Of a stretch of 28,120 nucleotides of DNA, positions 8,386-17,989 are shown in pieces (positions within the stretch are counted from its first letter, which is position 1; the number at the start of each line of letters is the position of its first letter). The notes under the pieces are model-generated. The model was not told the origin of the DNA. It searched no databases and saw only the letters and a list, made by a program, of their open reading frames with translations. The position numbers were made by a program, and so were the translations under genes. This DNA comes from Chara braunii. Lineage: Eukaryota > Streptophyta > Charophyceae > Charales > Characeae. Location of the stretch: NCBI GenBank assembly GCA_003427395.1, contig BFEA01000029.1:281076-309195 (forward strand). Reading direction: 5' to 3'.

Positions 8386-9255
8386 ACCTTACCGGGCTGT
8401 TCTGTTTGGCAATATATACCATGCCGCATGACGTCGATAGCACCCTGCTACGGTCTCCGGTCAGGTCGAGCGTAGTGGTCGGGGACGCCTCTACGCGGCC
8501 ATGTCTACGCTGTGCCTCTAGTGCCAGCAGCGTGTCTGGAGTGTATTTTCTGGCTGCGATAGACCCCTTTCTTTGTTTCATTGGTGTTTTGCTGGCTTGT
8601 GAATCTGGAGTCTGTACAGTTTTCCATCTGGGGTGGGTAAGTGATAGTCTGCTTTGATTTTCGTCACAGGTAGTTTGAGGGCAGTAGTTGGTGGTCCCCA
8701 GCACCTCAGGGGGGTATCCGTTGTCGGGCAGTCGTTGATGCTTAACCACAACCGGGATTAAGGTGGATTATCACTTGCAGTGCAATCAGTTATGGGATTC
8801 TGCAGACTGTAGACGGTTCAGGCTCCTGAGTGAGTCGGTGAAACTCCGACGAAACTGTTTGTCACAGCCCCTCCCTCGTTTGTAGTCCTTTTCTCCCTCT
8901 CTGCCCACGGTTTACCGGCCAGTTCTGTTTGCCGATATATCTGCGGACTTTGATGGCTCCTGTTTGTTATTTGAACTCTGGACTGCAGTTTGGGTCTACA
9001 AGTGACGGTAGCACGAAAAACAAAAGGGGAAATGATGGAAGAAATCCGAAAAATTATTCAAAATAAAAAAAATATCTATTTTTTGTAATTGAAAATTTTG
9101 AAAAAAATTGAAGAATAAAAAATAAAAATGGAAAATGCACACCATGATACGAGGGTAAAATGTCATGACATCCCTGTGAAAGGAACGTGTGAACTATTCA
9201 ATCTGGCTGGCCTTTCATTTTCTATTTTCATTACTTGTAGTTGTAATCAACTATT
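8386..9255. other. No gene recognised; dispersed repeat at its centre
   Basis: The block ttaccgg-c-gttctgtttg-c-atatat occurs at 8389-8416 and again at 8920-8940, so the tract around the hAT-type insertion is itself repetitive. Positions 8570-8656 are the inverted partner of 3379-3465. From 9020 to 9130 the sequence is A-rich. No supported coding sequence is present. Confidence 0.4.
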
Positions 9256-10311
9256 TTGGCCAGGGTCAGCAAACGGAGTTTACTTTTGATTGGGCTTGAC
9301 ATTCCTCCCTCCATGTTCACTGCAAGAAATGCGACCTCGGCGACAACATGGATAAAGATTATGCCATGCCAATTGTTATATTCTCAGATCCTGCTACTGA
9401 CGATGGAAAGAGCTGTTTCAGGCGACGACTGGCAAGTTGGCCTGGACACACCATTTCCAAAAACTGGCTTGGTGTGAACAAGCAGTTGCGACGTAGGGAG
9501 GGGTCTTGCTCTTGAACACCGAGAGGGACCAAAACACCTGACAGCATGCTGAGTAGCAGAGAACGAAATGGGAGAAGCCAAAATTGTTTGTTCACCAAGC
9601 GACTGATGTTGTGGAGAGCGCTTCGAAGTCCCAAGTTCGCTAGCTGCAGGTGAATTCCGCGCCCCGGAAAAGATTTCACAGAACAACTGCGGTATTTTGC
9701 TTCTCCAAATCCGCCGGCATTTGGGTCATCAGCTTCACCTTGGACACATTTGCTTTTCTTCTTTTCTTCATTTCTCAAGTGACTGGACTCTTTGTTCAAA
9801 AAAGTTATTACTTTGAGGAGCTATTCCCAATAGCCCTGGCCTGCGTGGAAGAATCTAGCACCGACTGCCAGAATCGAATTTGGGGCTCCTACGGTCGGGG
9901 GTTCGCAGCAGTTGCAGCAGGTACTAAAAATGAAAGAGAGACCTCTAGTACGTAGCTTAATAAACATGATCCACACAGATTTCAGGGCATCATATCCCTC
10001 CCACAAGCACTTGCATCTGTAAATGAGGCCCAACAAACCCTTTAAGGTGCCGTGCAATCTCAACGTACCTGGATGTACGCCGAGCGTCCACACACATCCT
10101 GGCCTGGACCACGAACCGGGGGGGGAACAAGAACCATGAGCCCACAGCTTATGCTCAGACTCCCTGTCAAAATGACTATACGTTCAGAAATTCGGAATAA
10201 TAATTCAATAATTACCGTCAATGGTTTCTCACGGTATAAACTGCAATGTCGCCAATGTGTAAGCAAGAGGATCATTCATTCTTCTCGTTTTTTCTTGTGC
10301 AAAATTCATAC
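9256..10311. other. Unassigned stretch, probable intron DNA
   Basis: It lies just 3' of the RanBPM-like exon on the minus strand and starts with that exon's donor GTATGA. Open frames of up to 146 codons exist on the minus strand (9359-9799), with stretches such as KVKLMTQMPADLEKQNTAVV in another frame. None matches a family I know and the frames conflict. A donor-like CCAG-GTACGT on the minus strand near 10066 could end another small exon, but no acceptor or protein match supports it. Confidence 0.35.
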
Positions 10312-10423
10312 CTAAGATAGCTGAATTCAGAAGTTCAGCAACAGTTGTTCTCCGACCTGGATCCAACAAATGCGCCAAAGGGGAACGAGATGGGTCCTTG
10401 TAAGCTAAAAGCGAGAACACATC
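10312..10423 (-). CDS. RanBPM-like (CTLH/GID complex subunit) internal exon
   Basis: This 112-bp exon has an acceptor (TGTGCAG before 10423) and a donor (TTAG-GTATGA after 10312). It encodes DVFSLLAYKDPSRSP, then a leucine-rich link, LLDPGRRTTVAELLNSAIL. The pattern LLAY-x-DP-x2-SP-x4-LDP-x2-R-x2-V-x3-LNSAIL is that of the C-terminal CRA region of RanBPM/RANBP9-type scaffold proteins. In animals, plants and yeast these belong to the CTLH/GID E3 ubiquitin ligase complex. It enters in phase 0 and leaves in phase 1. The SPRY, LisH and CTLH exons and the end of the CRA domain were not found here, so introns must be long and filled with repeats. It could be a gene fragment. The identification is by remembered family pattern. 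Confidence 0.7.
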
Positions 10424-10429
10424 CTGCAC

Positions 10430-11059
10430 ATAGATCCACCCGCCAACAAAGAAGTAGATATGCACAAAATCAAGCTCTTTTCTTTTCTTTTTTTTTTCTT
10501 TTCAGGGCTGGTCCCCAGGCAGCCTGTCTACCTCTGTCTGGCCTGGTACCACCTACGGCCCGGCCAGGTGAGGTCCAGGCAAGGTCCCAAGCAGTCCCAG
10601 CACAAAATATCAAAAGGAAAAACAAATAATAAAAAAAACAACAATTCGAAAAAACATGTGTTGGCACTGTTGGGTAAAATTGCAACACGAACTACTTTTG
10701 GGTTGCACGGTTCTTGCACCCTCCGTAACTATTGGACAAATTGCATCAGTTCTTTTTTTGCTTATATTTTTGCTGCAGTGCTTTCATTTTTGAATTCAAT
10801 GTCATGCATGATATGTACCATACTTGTGGCGCACTTCTGCGGGGCGCGTGCGCAAATTAGTGGTGCGCTCAAATGTTTTTATTTTTATTTTTTAGGGGAA
10901 TAAATGAGACGTTGTAGAAGTCCACAACGAGACGGACACAAATTATTCAACGCCGTTGAAGATACTCGTAGTGAAGAACTCGCTGCGAAGACTCAAGCTC
11001 GTCGTGAAAGGGGATCACTGGGAATAGCCAGCCCTTGGTTGAACCCCGACCGTGTGCAT

Positions 11060-11060
<1 letters not shown>
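10430..11060. other. No gene recognised; likely intron with repeats
   Basis: A pyrimidine run at 10472-10504 is followed by a GC-rich block (10505-10605) and AT-rich DNA. The block atgatatgtacca at 10808 recurs at 23478. If the RanBPM-like gene is real, this is intron upstream of its exon. Confidence 0.4.
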
Positions 11061-11062
<2 letters not shown>

Positions 11063-11138
<76 letters not shown>

Positions 11139-11490
11139 AGCAGATCCCCTTCACATGTATCAATGGGCCCATGCAGGTAATCTGAAGGGTTCTCGCAGCA
11201 ATGTAGCGCAGACGCTCCACCAAAATCGAGGCGGGCAGTGAATATGAAGTGGAGCACGAGCTGGCCAAATATATACTCAGGATTCGAATTCAGGTCTGTG
11301 TTTCAGCAGTTATGGGTTGCTCACTTAGCTAGGCCCTGTTGGTCTCTGCACGTGATTCTCAGGGCTGCACTACTCACCAAATTTGCAAAATTAGAATGAA
11401 TCTTCTGCTCGAACGTGGAAAAATACGCCCCCATATGTTTTGTCTTTTGTGCATGTGGTGAGTAGAGGCCCTTAGGGCCACTGCACGTAT
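11063..11490 (-). mobile_element. tRNA-related SINE-like repeat, copy A, with (GA)n
   Basis: The copy shares its whole length with 26996-27480. On the minus strand it carries an A-box-like TAGCTAAGTGAG (11331-11320) and, 29 bases on, a B-box-like GAATTCGAATCC (11291-11280), the layout of a tRNA-derived polymerase III promoter. On the plus strand its left end is a (GA)n tract (11063-11137); its right end is the palindrome ggcccttagggcc, then cactgcacgtattc and a T run. No protein is coded. An open frame of SLSLSL across the (GA)n is meaningless. Calling it a SINE is inferred from the boxes and two-copy structure. Confidence 0.6.
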
Positions 11491-11499
11491 TCTTTTTTT

Positions 11500-11938
11500 T
11501 TTTTTCCCCCGAAAATACGAAGTAACTCAACTCTGAACAAAGCCCCCAATAATCATGAATGCGATCTCTGATACAATGTCTCGTTTCCAGTAGACGAAGA
11601 GAGTGGAGGGGGAATAGACAGAGTAGAAGGTGGAAGAGAAGGTAGTAATCAATGACCACAAAGAGAGTAGCCCAACATTCCCTACTCCTCCTCCAGGCTC
11701 CTCTCGCCCCCACGTCACCAAAACAGTATACAGTAACGAGCCTGACAAATCCTGATCACATCGAAGTGCCATGTGGCACAGTTCTCTCTTGAAGACGTTG
11801 GAGACAATCAACAGCGCACAGTATCGACATCAACCTCCGGTAAGTATCCCGATCCTCCTCAATCATCCATGGATCCTGATCTCCCTCCTTGTCGCATCCA
11901 GTCACCAATGTAGACAGCGTAGACAGCGTGGCCAATGG
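11500..11938. other. No gene recognised
   Basis: Minus-strand open frames here have no recognisable family. A sequence loosely like an initiator-Met primer site (TTGTATCAGAGA on the minus strand) lies near 11565-11577, but with no adjacent gag it is not called. Confidence 0.35.
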
Positions 11939-12116
11939 CACATCAGCGATGAAGACAGGTAGCATTCGCCACATCAGCAATGAAGACAGGAATGAAGACA
12001 GGTGGTATGCACCACATCAGCAATGAAGACAGATGGCATGCACCACATCAGCAATGAAGACAGGTGTCATGCACCACATCAGCAATGAAGACAGTGGCAT
12101 GCGCCACATCAGCAAT
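11939..12116 (+). repeat. 31-bp minisatellite, about six units
   Basis: Units begin with cacatcagcaatgaagacag and end near ggcatgcac, starting at 11939, 11970, 12013, 12044, 12075 and 12105. Spacing is 31, 43, 31, 31 and 30 bp; the 43-bp unit contains an extra 12-bp copy of aatgaagacagg. It has no conserved repeat with unique spacers, so it is not CRISPR-like. Confidence 0.9.
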
Positions 12117-12235
12117 GGCTGGCTCTCAGCAGAGAAGGCGCCAACATGCTGCCTCGGCCCCGCGTCGTGGTCCACAGTGCCAGTGCACAGCCAGCGTCAA
12201 GCCAGCGTCAAGGCAGCATAGCAAGACTGAATGTT

Positions 12236-12407
12236 GACCCCCTGGAAGCAGGGTCTTATGTAGTGATTGACCGAGTCGACCTGCCCCAGGTCTCCCACCC
12301 ACGGCGGCCCAGATTGACTCAGACCCCCTGGAAGCAGGGTCTTATGTAGTGATTGACCGAGTCGACCTGCCCCAGGTCTCCCATCCACGGTGGCCCAGAT
12401 TGACTCA
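12236..12407 (+). repeat. 86-bp tandem duplication
   Basis: Copies at 12236-12321 and 12322-12407 differ at two bases, both C/T. Each starts gaccccctggaagcag and ends agattgactca. Confidence 0.92.
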
Positions 12408-12504
12408 CAGCCGAGGGCCTGGATTGCGTACAGTTGCGGACTTTCACTTGGTCCATACGGCACGTATTCCATTTTTCTTTTTTTTTTCTTTTTTTTTGTT
12501 TTCA

Positions 12505-12710
12505 AACAGAAACTCAGGGTTCTGGCTCCTTTTCCATTCTGGGGAGCATCAGTCCAGTTCCTATTCCACCGGCAAGTCAGAAAGGATTACAATAAGTACT
12601 CACTCACTCACTCACGCTCCTCCCCTTCATGGTGTGGAGGCCCAAAGGATAGCATTGATTACTTCCCGAAGGAAGGATGTACCACCCTTCACCCCTGCCT
12701 AAGTTAGCCT
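12505..12710 (+). repeat. Dispersed repeat, fuller copy
   Basis: It follows a T-rich run. Shared blocks in order with the minus-strand copy at 23575-23790 are agttc(g/c)-ttcc-ttccaccggcaagtc, ttacaata, ggcc-aaagga and agcattgattact-cc. An (ACTC)n run sits at 12599-12616. No terminal repeats or coding sequence are visible. Confidence 0.6.
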
Positions 12711-13123
12711 GTTCTACTGGGCATCTGCTCTTATCCTGTATTTGGTGCTAAACCCTCGCTTAATGTGTCTTTGCCTGTAGTCTGTTCCTGGCGGTCATTT
12801 CTATACCATGGCTATTGTTTACGCCTGTTGTGGTTGCTGGGGCTGGTCTGAATTCTAAGTTTCGCCTGAAGGTAAGGAGTGGTCTGTTTGGATTCTGGTG
12901 GAGGCTTTCATTGTAGGGTAGATGCTGAGGATTGGGAGGTGACTGGGTTGGGGGGTTTTGGATAGGTGTAGTGTATTAGGGGGGGAGGGGGCGAGGGGGG
13001 GGGGGAGATGATAGGAGAGTGTGGTGGTGTGAAGACAGTCGCTTGGGGTTGTGGGGGGCCGGGCATAGGAGTGGGTTTGTTGAGGGAAGAGGGATATTTA
13101 CTGGTTTGGTTGTGAATTAGTGG
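12711..13123. other. G-rich non-coding, possible LINE 3' UTR
   Basis: On the minus strand this is C- and A-rich without open frames of note, with a G run at 12980-13006. It may be the outer part of the LINE 3' region, but no boundary or target duplication was found. Confidence 0.3.
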
Positions 13124-13743
13124 TCAGTGGCTGGTTTGGCGGTGATTGCGTGTGGGTTAAGGGAGTTGCAGAGGCGCTTCGTATCTGTGCTACGTTTAGC
13201 CAATTTTTAGGACTATTCTGTCGGTTTTTTTTTTTTTTTTTTCCCCTTCAATGTGCTATGATCTGAAAGTGGAAGGTTACTAAGACTGCTGGCTGGCTAA
13301 AACCCTAAACCCTAGGACGCTCCCACTCTGTTCCCTGTTATACGCCGGTTCGAGGGTGGTGAGAAGGAGATGGTGGATGTGGCTGGGGGAACGAGGTGTT
13401 AGGCACGTCAGTGTTCAGCGTTTGAAACTAATCAGTGGCTGGTTTGGCGGTGATTGTGTGTGGGTTAAGGGAGTTGCAGAGGCGCTTCGTATCTGTGCTA
13501 CGATTAGCCAATTTTTAGGACTATTCTGTCGTTGTTGTTTTTTTTTTTTTTTTTTTTCCCTTCAATGTGCTATGATCTGAAAGTGGAAGGTTACTGAGAC
13601 TGCTGGCTGGCTAAAACCCTAAACCCTAGGATGCTCCCACTCTGTTCCCTGTAATACGCCGGTTCGAGGGTGGTGAGAAGGGGATGGTGGATGTGGCTGG
13701 GGGAATGAGGTGTTAGGCGCGTCAGTGTTCAGCATTTGAAACT
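13124..13743 (-). repeat. 308-bp tandem duplication in the LINE 3' region
   Basis: Copies at 13124-13431 and 13432-13743 are nearly identical. Each carries one T run (13227-13242 and 13538-13557), poly(A) on the LINE strand, and one short CCCTAAA block. The position downstream of ORF2 suggests 3' UTR plus tail, duplicated. Confidence 0.85.
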
Positions 13744-14027
13744 GGGAGTAGTGTATCTGCTGGTAATTGTTAGTGGTCGCTGTTTTACGTAGGGTCAGTT
13801 TTCTCTCTCTAAACTTAGTTATTGGTTGTTGCTCCCAGGACTAGTTAAATGTTTGTATCTAGACTGTCTACTAGTCTATAATTATAGTGGTCTTCAGTTG
13901 GGTATCGGGTGGTTGTAGGGGATTCTCTGGCCCCTGGTTGTTGTGTTGGGTTGGGGTAAACCAGTCTTTCAAGGTTAATCTATTTCCTGTTATCGAGCCT
14001 AGTTTTCCTCCTACCAGTTTTGATGTT

Positions 14028-14642
14028 TTAATTTTTATAATCATCTGGGGTGTTTTGGATTTGGGTCAGTGTTTTTTTCCAGTGGGCGTGGATTTCCGTC
14101 TCGATTAACTGTTTAATGAGGGTGAGGGGATTTTCTCGGGTGGTAGGGAGGTCTTCAAAGGTTAGGACGCATCTTCTTCTCCAAATCGCCCAAAGAGTTG
14201 CTTTTCTGCTTAGAGAGAAGAAGAAGTAGTCGAACCCCTTGAAAGGCGGTGTTTGTGCTAGGTCTAGGAAAAGGGTGCCGGGACTAATTTGTACTATTTC
14301 AGTGGAGAACGTGCTCCACAATAGTTCTACTTCCTTCCACAGGATTTGGGCTTTCTCGCATTCCAGGAAAGAGTGGTCGAGTGTTTCTACGGTTTGGGAG
14401 TTGCAAACTTTACGCCATAATTCCTTCTCTGATCTGTCTTCCTTCCGTCTGCTTTGCGCTAACCAATGGTTCACTGGGACTGCTCTATAGGTTATGAGCC
14501 AGAGCAGGCTGGCTAATTTGGCTGGTCTAGTGCAAAAGATTGATGACCAGGAAGGTTGAAAAGGTGTATTGGCGAGCGAGTTTTCATGTTTTTGCCATCT
14601 TTTAAGTATGATGGCTGAAGTAGGAATAGGTGAGGAGAACAA
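14028..14642 (-). pseudogene. LINE ORF2, C-terminal zf-RVT segment
   Basis: This is the end of ORF2, downstream of the reverse transcriptase, and it ends with TAA at 14028. LASLLWLITYRAVPVNHWLA and, later, CNSQTVETLDHSFLEC-EKA-ILWKEV match the zf-RVT domain found after the RT of plant LINEs; it is thought to bind nucleic acid. The usual C-x2-C start is reduced to one cysteine here (CNSQ), while the later H and C remain, so the finger is probably damaged. It is shifted in frame against the preceding segment around 14602-14642. Confidence 0.75.
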
Positions 14643-15594
14643 TTTGTAGCCTAGTCTTGGGGGTGTTTTCGGTTAGTTTGTGTCTATCTATAATTGTGGA
14701 ATCTTCACCTGGCGAGCCCCATGACCATTCGGTGGGATCGACTTCTAGTTGTTGGATGCTTGAGTTGGGCCTAAATACCCTATTTCTGTCACCTTCTATT
14801 ACTCTGATGATGATCAGGTTGCTTACTTTGAAAGATCCTTCTGCTCTACTTTGGTTGCTCAAGAAACTTACTGGGTTGCTTGGTTCTTCTAAAGTGAAGA
14901 TATTGCAGGTTATCCATTCATTATTGTGTATTTTGCTGCTTATGATTCTTAGGATTTTTTGTGTGTTTGTTTGGTCCTTTTGGCTAACCCAATCCCCTGC
15001 TAGCCACTTTTGGTCTGATCTTAGTAGCCTGCGCCATTCAATTGGAATGCTTTCGATACTTACTGATAGGTTGGTTTGCAGGTTGTGACATCCTTTTAGA
15101 GTCGTTCTGAGATCTTTTTCCTCCTCCCAAGTATTCGTGTGTTCATTCCATAGGTGTTGGATTTGCCATATACCTTTTTCGAGCCAGTTACCCCATTTGA
15201 TTTCGTGGCTATTTGCCAAGATACCTTGTGAATGAAATGTTGCTTGTCTGGGTTTCCAGTCCATAGGTATGCTGCTGCCTTTTTTCTGATTTGTTGTTGG
15301 AAATCTGTAGAGGGGAACCAGATCGAGGTCGTATACCACATCATAGCCAGTACCGAGTTATTCAAAGCTAGGACCCTTCCTAGAAGCGATGTGTGCGAGC
15401 GTTGCCAGCTATGCATTTTGTTGATCATAGATGAAAGTAGGGAAGCCGTTGAGGAGGCGTGATAGCCTTTTGTGCAGAGTTGGATACCCAGGAAACAGAT
15501 CGGGATGGCCAGGTCAGCCCATAGCATGCCTTCAGGGGTAATTTCTGTGGGAGGGGGACTCTCTGAGATCCAGCATCTTATTGTTTTTGCCTAA
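14602..15594 (-). pseudogene. LINE ORF2, thumb/connection segment
   Basis: Two minus frames cover the part after the RT palm. The first (15594-15096) reads PICFLGIQLCTKGYHAS, then SWQRSHTSLLGRVLALNNSV and MMWYTTSIWF, the typical LINE motif in which the RT is followed by a W-x3-hLS-x-GR-x3-h-x2-V stretch. TAG at 15593-15591 interrupts it just after the palm (MKIN, then stop), where LINEs commonly have Trp. The second frame (15339-14602) continues with a connection region of no named domain. Frame changes lie near 15610, between 15339 and 15096, and near 14640. Confidence 0.65.
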
Positions 15595-15601
15595 TTGATT
15601 T

Positions 15602-16540
15602 TCATTTCCAAGCTAGTTGGAATGCCTGCATGGCTCTTACGAGTGCCTGGAAACAGGAGTTGGAGGCTCTAATCAAAACTGTGAGATCATCTGCGAAGAG
15701 TAGGGTGGTTGGGAAGTGGAGAAACCGTTCCCTGTCTATCTTTATGGCTCCCAATCTTTCAATTGAGGGGTCTTTTCTGAGATAGGCTGCGATGGCTTCC
15801 ATGACGAAAAGGGAAATTGGGGCCACTAGCAGATCTCCTTGCCTCACTGATCTCGTCATTTTGTAAGGGTTGGCCAAGAACCCATTTACCTGGACTATCC
15901 CTTGAGCATCGTTGTATAGCACTCTAACCCATTTACGGAAGTTAAGTCCCACCCCCATTTTTTCCATGCAGATTTGCAAGAAGTCCCAATTGACCTGGTC
16001 GTAGGCTTTTTCAAAGTTAAAGAACAAGATAGCCGCCGTAATTTTTCTTTCGTTTATTACTCTGGCAGATTCATTTAGGGTCATTACATTATCCAGAATG
16101 AGCCTGCCTGGGATGAAACCTGTTTGATCCAGGTGGAAGCAGTTTCCAGTGAGTCTGTTGATTCTTGTGACTAGTAACTCAGCTAGGATTTTGTAAGCCG
16201 CGTTGAGGAGGGAGATTGGACGATAATTTTTTATGTTTTCTTTATCTCCTTTCTTGTAGAAAAGAGATACCACTCCTGTACTAAGTTCTGGCCCCAGGGA
16301 TCCCTTTGTGCAGGCTTTAGTTAGGAAATTCAGGAAGAGAGGGCCCAACTTATGCCAGCTTGCGAGCCATAATTCTTTGGATAAGCCATCTCTGCCTGGG
16401 GCTTTATTGGGTTTCATGTCTTTGAGAGCCTTGTGTAACTCTTCGATTGTGATGGGCTCCTCAAGGCTGTTAGCCGACTCTTTGGATAGGGAGTGGTCCA
16501 CATACTTGTAGAAATTTGTTTCTGGCTCTGATGACTTCAT
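15602..16540 (-). pseudogene. LINE ORF2, reverse transcriptase domain
   Basis: The domain copies element RNA at the nicked target. Conserved blocks in order: NKAPGRDGLSKELW, LFYKKGD-ENIKNYRPISLL, DQTGFIPGRLILDNV, motif A FFNFEKAYDQVNW, motif B SVRQGDLLVAP and motif C LLFADDLTVLI. The FADD pair of motif C is present. In motif A the first catalytic aspartate is replaced by Asn (AAC, near 16018-16020), which should abolish polymerisation. Motif B also has Leu where Pro is usual. The segment is open over 312 codons and joined by frameshift to both neighbours. Confidence 0.9.
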
Positions 16541-17043
16541 TGTGGCTTTCCTTTGAGGTTTTGCTGGTATATAGGTCCTTGTAGAAATTTGTAGCTATAT
16601 TAACTAGTTGGGTGGTTTCTGAAGTGAGACCACCATCCATGTCTGCTAGACTTTCAATCTTTGCGTTCCTGGTGTTGGATTTGATTCTTTGAAAGAAATA
16701 TTTGGTCATTTTTTCGTTCAGTTCCCAGTCTCTTACTCTGGCTCTTAGTTGAAGGCCTCTGAGTTTCAATTTTGTCCACTTTGATAATTCCTCTTTTGCT
16801 TTGGTGTACAGCTCTGCGAAGAATGGTGACTTGGGGGTTATGCTGGAGCTTAAATTTTGCCATGTCGATTGCATCTCTTAGCATCTCTTCCCTTTCCTTT
16901 CTTTGGGCAGCTAATTTTCTTGAAGTTTGTGATCCTTTACTGCTGATGTCTTTAATGATTTTGGGGAAAGCAGTAAAGATTTCGTCTTCTTCCGCTTTTC
17001 GCCAGGCTTGGATTAGTCTGATGAAGGATTGACTAGTAAGCAA
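16470..17043 (-). pseudogene. LINE ORF2, linker between endonuclease and RT
   Basis: Two overlapping minus frames (17043-16654 and 16874-16470) carry SFIRLIQAWRKAEEDEIFTA and, later, KWTKLKLRGLQLRARVRDWE and NEKMTKYFFQRIKSNTR. A basic, helical region with W-x3-K-x2-hR-x4-F is normal between the endonuclease and RT of plant LINEs. The frame changes near 16850 and again near 16545. Confidence 0.7.
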
Positions 17044-17068
17044 GGCGTTGTTGAAACGGTAAAAGCTC

Positions 17069-17989
17069 TTACCCAGGTATCCTGCTTTGGTGAACCTCTG
17101 CTTTGGTGAACCTGAGGTCGAGTGTGATAGGTTTGTGGTCTAGACCGCTGTGATAGGTTGCTCTTTCCACTCTACAGTCTTGAATCGTTCCTACTAAAGA
17201 TTCTGTGATGAGGAAGAAGTCTATTCTGGAAAATGAGGTTCTATTATGGGAAGTTTTCCTGATGCAAGAGAAGTGCTTCTCTTCAGGGTGCAGGAGGCAG
17301 AATGGGTCCAGTAGGTTCTTTCGTGTAGTGAAGTCGGTTAGTTCTATGTTGTTTGATTGTTGAGATGGGTCTGCCGCATTAGAGATTTTATCAAGGGAGA
17401 GTTCTTGGAAAGAATTCCAATCACCCATTAGAAGTACGTGGTTTTGTGGGGGGATCACGTTCTCTATGGTATGGAGGAAAGGTTTTTTTTCTTGGGGGTT
17501 GTTGGAGCCGTATATCCCGAAGATTGTTAGTTCTTCCTTTCTATGTTTGATGTCTAGTCTAATCCATCTGCCCGACGTATCTTGCCAATTGTTTAGGACC
17601 TGTATGTTGTTACTTGCCATTGGGTTCTGATGTAGGAGGATGACGATGCCTGCTGATCCGTTGGGTGTAGCGTCTGCCCAGAAGGCTGCTTTTACATGTC
17701 TTAATTTCCTCACAAGAGCAAGTTTGATTTTTTCATGTTCATTGCTGCTCGTGAGGTGCGTTTCTTGTAGACATGTTATATCTGGGGGATTTGGTCCGAA
17801 CCAGCCTAAGTCTTCTGTCAAATTCCTCCATTTAATCGTGTTGTCTAATATTGAGGCTAGTCCATTTACGTTCCATGAAGTGCAGGTGAGCTCTGGATGC
17901 TTTCTGATTTCTCTGCGTATGTCTTCGTCCGTGGTTGCTTTGAATTTCTTTGCCTCTCTGGTAGTCCCTTCCTCACGAGTCTCCACCAT
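17069..17989 (-). CDS. LINE ORF2, APE-type endonuclease domain
   Basis: This domain nicks target DNA to prime reverse transcription. The start is the ATG at 17989-17987, after ORF1 ends. Motifs seen: SWNVNGLAS (Asn), ITCLQETHL (Glu), GSAGIVILL, IYGSNN, LLMGDWNSF (Asp and Asn), FSRIDFFLI (Asp) and GLDHKPITL (Asp-His). All the catalytic residues expected of the exonuclease-endonuclease-phosphatase fold appear to be kept. The frame ends at 17069 only because a 16-bp tandem duplication at 17085-17116 shifts it; removing one copy would lead straight into the linker frame. Confidence 0.9.
   Translation of the reverse strand: MVETREEGTTREAKKFKATTDEDIRREIRKHPELTCTSWNVNGLASILDNTIKWRNLTEDLGWFGPNPPDITCLQETHLTSSNEHEKIKLALVRKLRHVKAAFWADATPNGSAGIVILLHQNPMASNNIQVLNNWQDTSGRWIRLDIKHRKEELTIFGIYGSNNPQEKKPFLHTIENVIPPQNHVLLMGDWNSFQELSLDKISNAADPSQQSNNIELTDFTTRKNLLDPFCLLHPEEKHFSCIRKTSHNRTSFSRIDFFLITESLVGTIQDCRVERATYHSGLDHKPITLDLRFTKAEVHQSRIPG

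Noticed and set aside
8043-8749. Long frames on both strands (204 and 174 codons)
   Set aside because: They run straight through the hAT-type element, including its C and A runs, so cannot be one gene.
11015-11268. Frames reading SLSLSL or ERERER
   Set aside because: They are translations of a (GA)n microsatellite; the same holds at 26996-27083.
11280-11331. A true tRNA gene
   Set aside because: Only A- and B-box-like motifs are present; no acceptor stem or cloverleaf was found.
11565-11590. Second primer-binding-site-like sequence on the minus strand (TTGTATCAGAGA)
   Set aside because: Two mismatches at important positions, no gag or leader to its left, and no LTR pair.
11939-12116. CRISPR-like regular repeats
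   Set aside because: The units are contiguous tandem copies without distinct spacers, in eukaryotic DNA.
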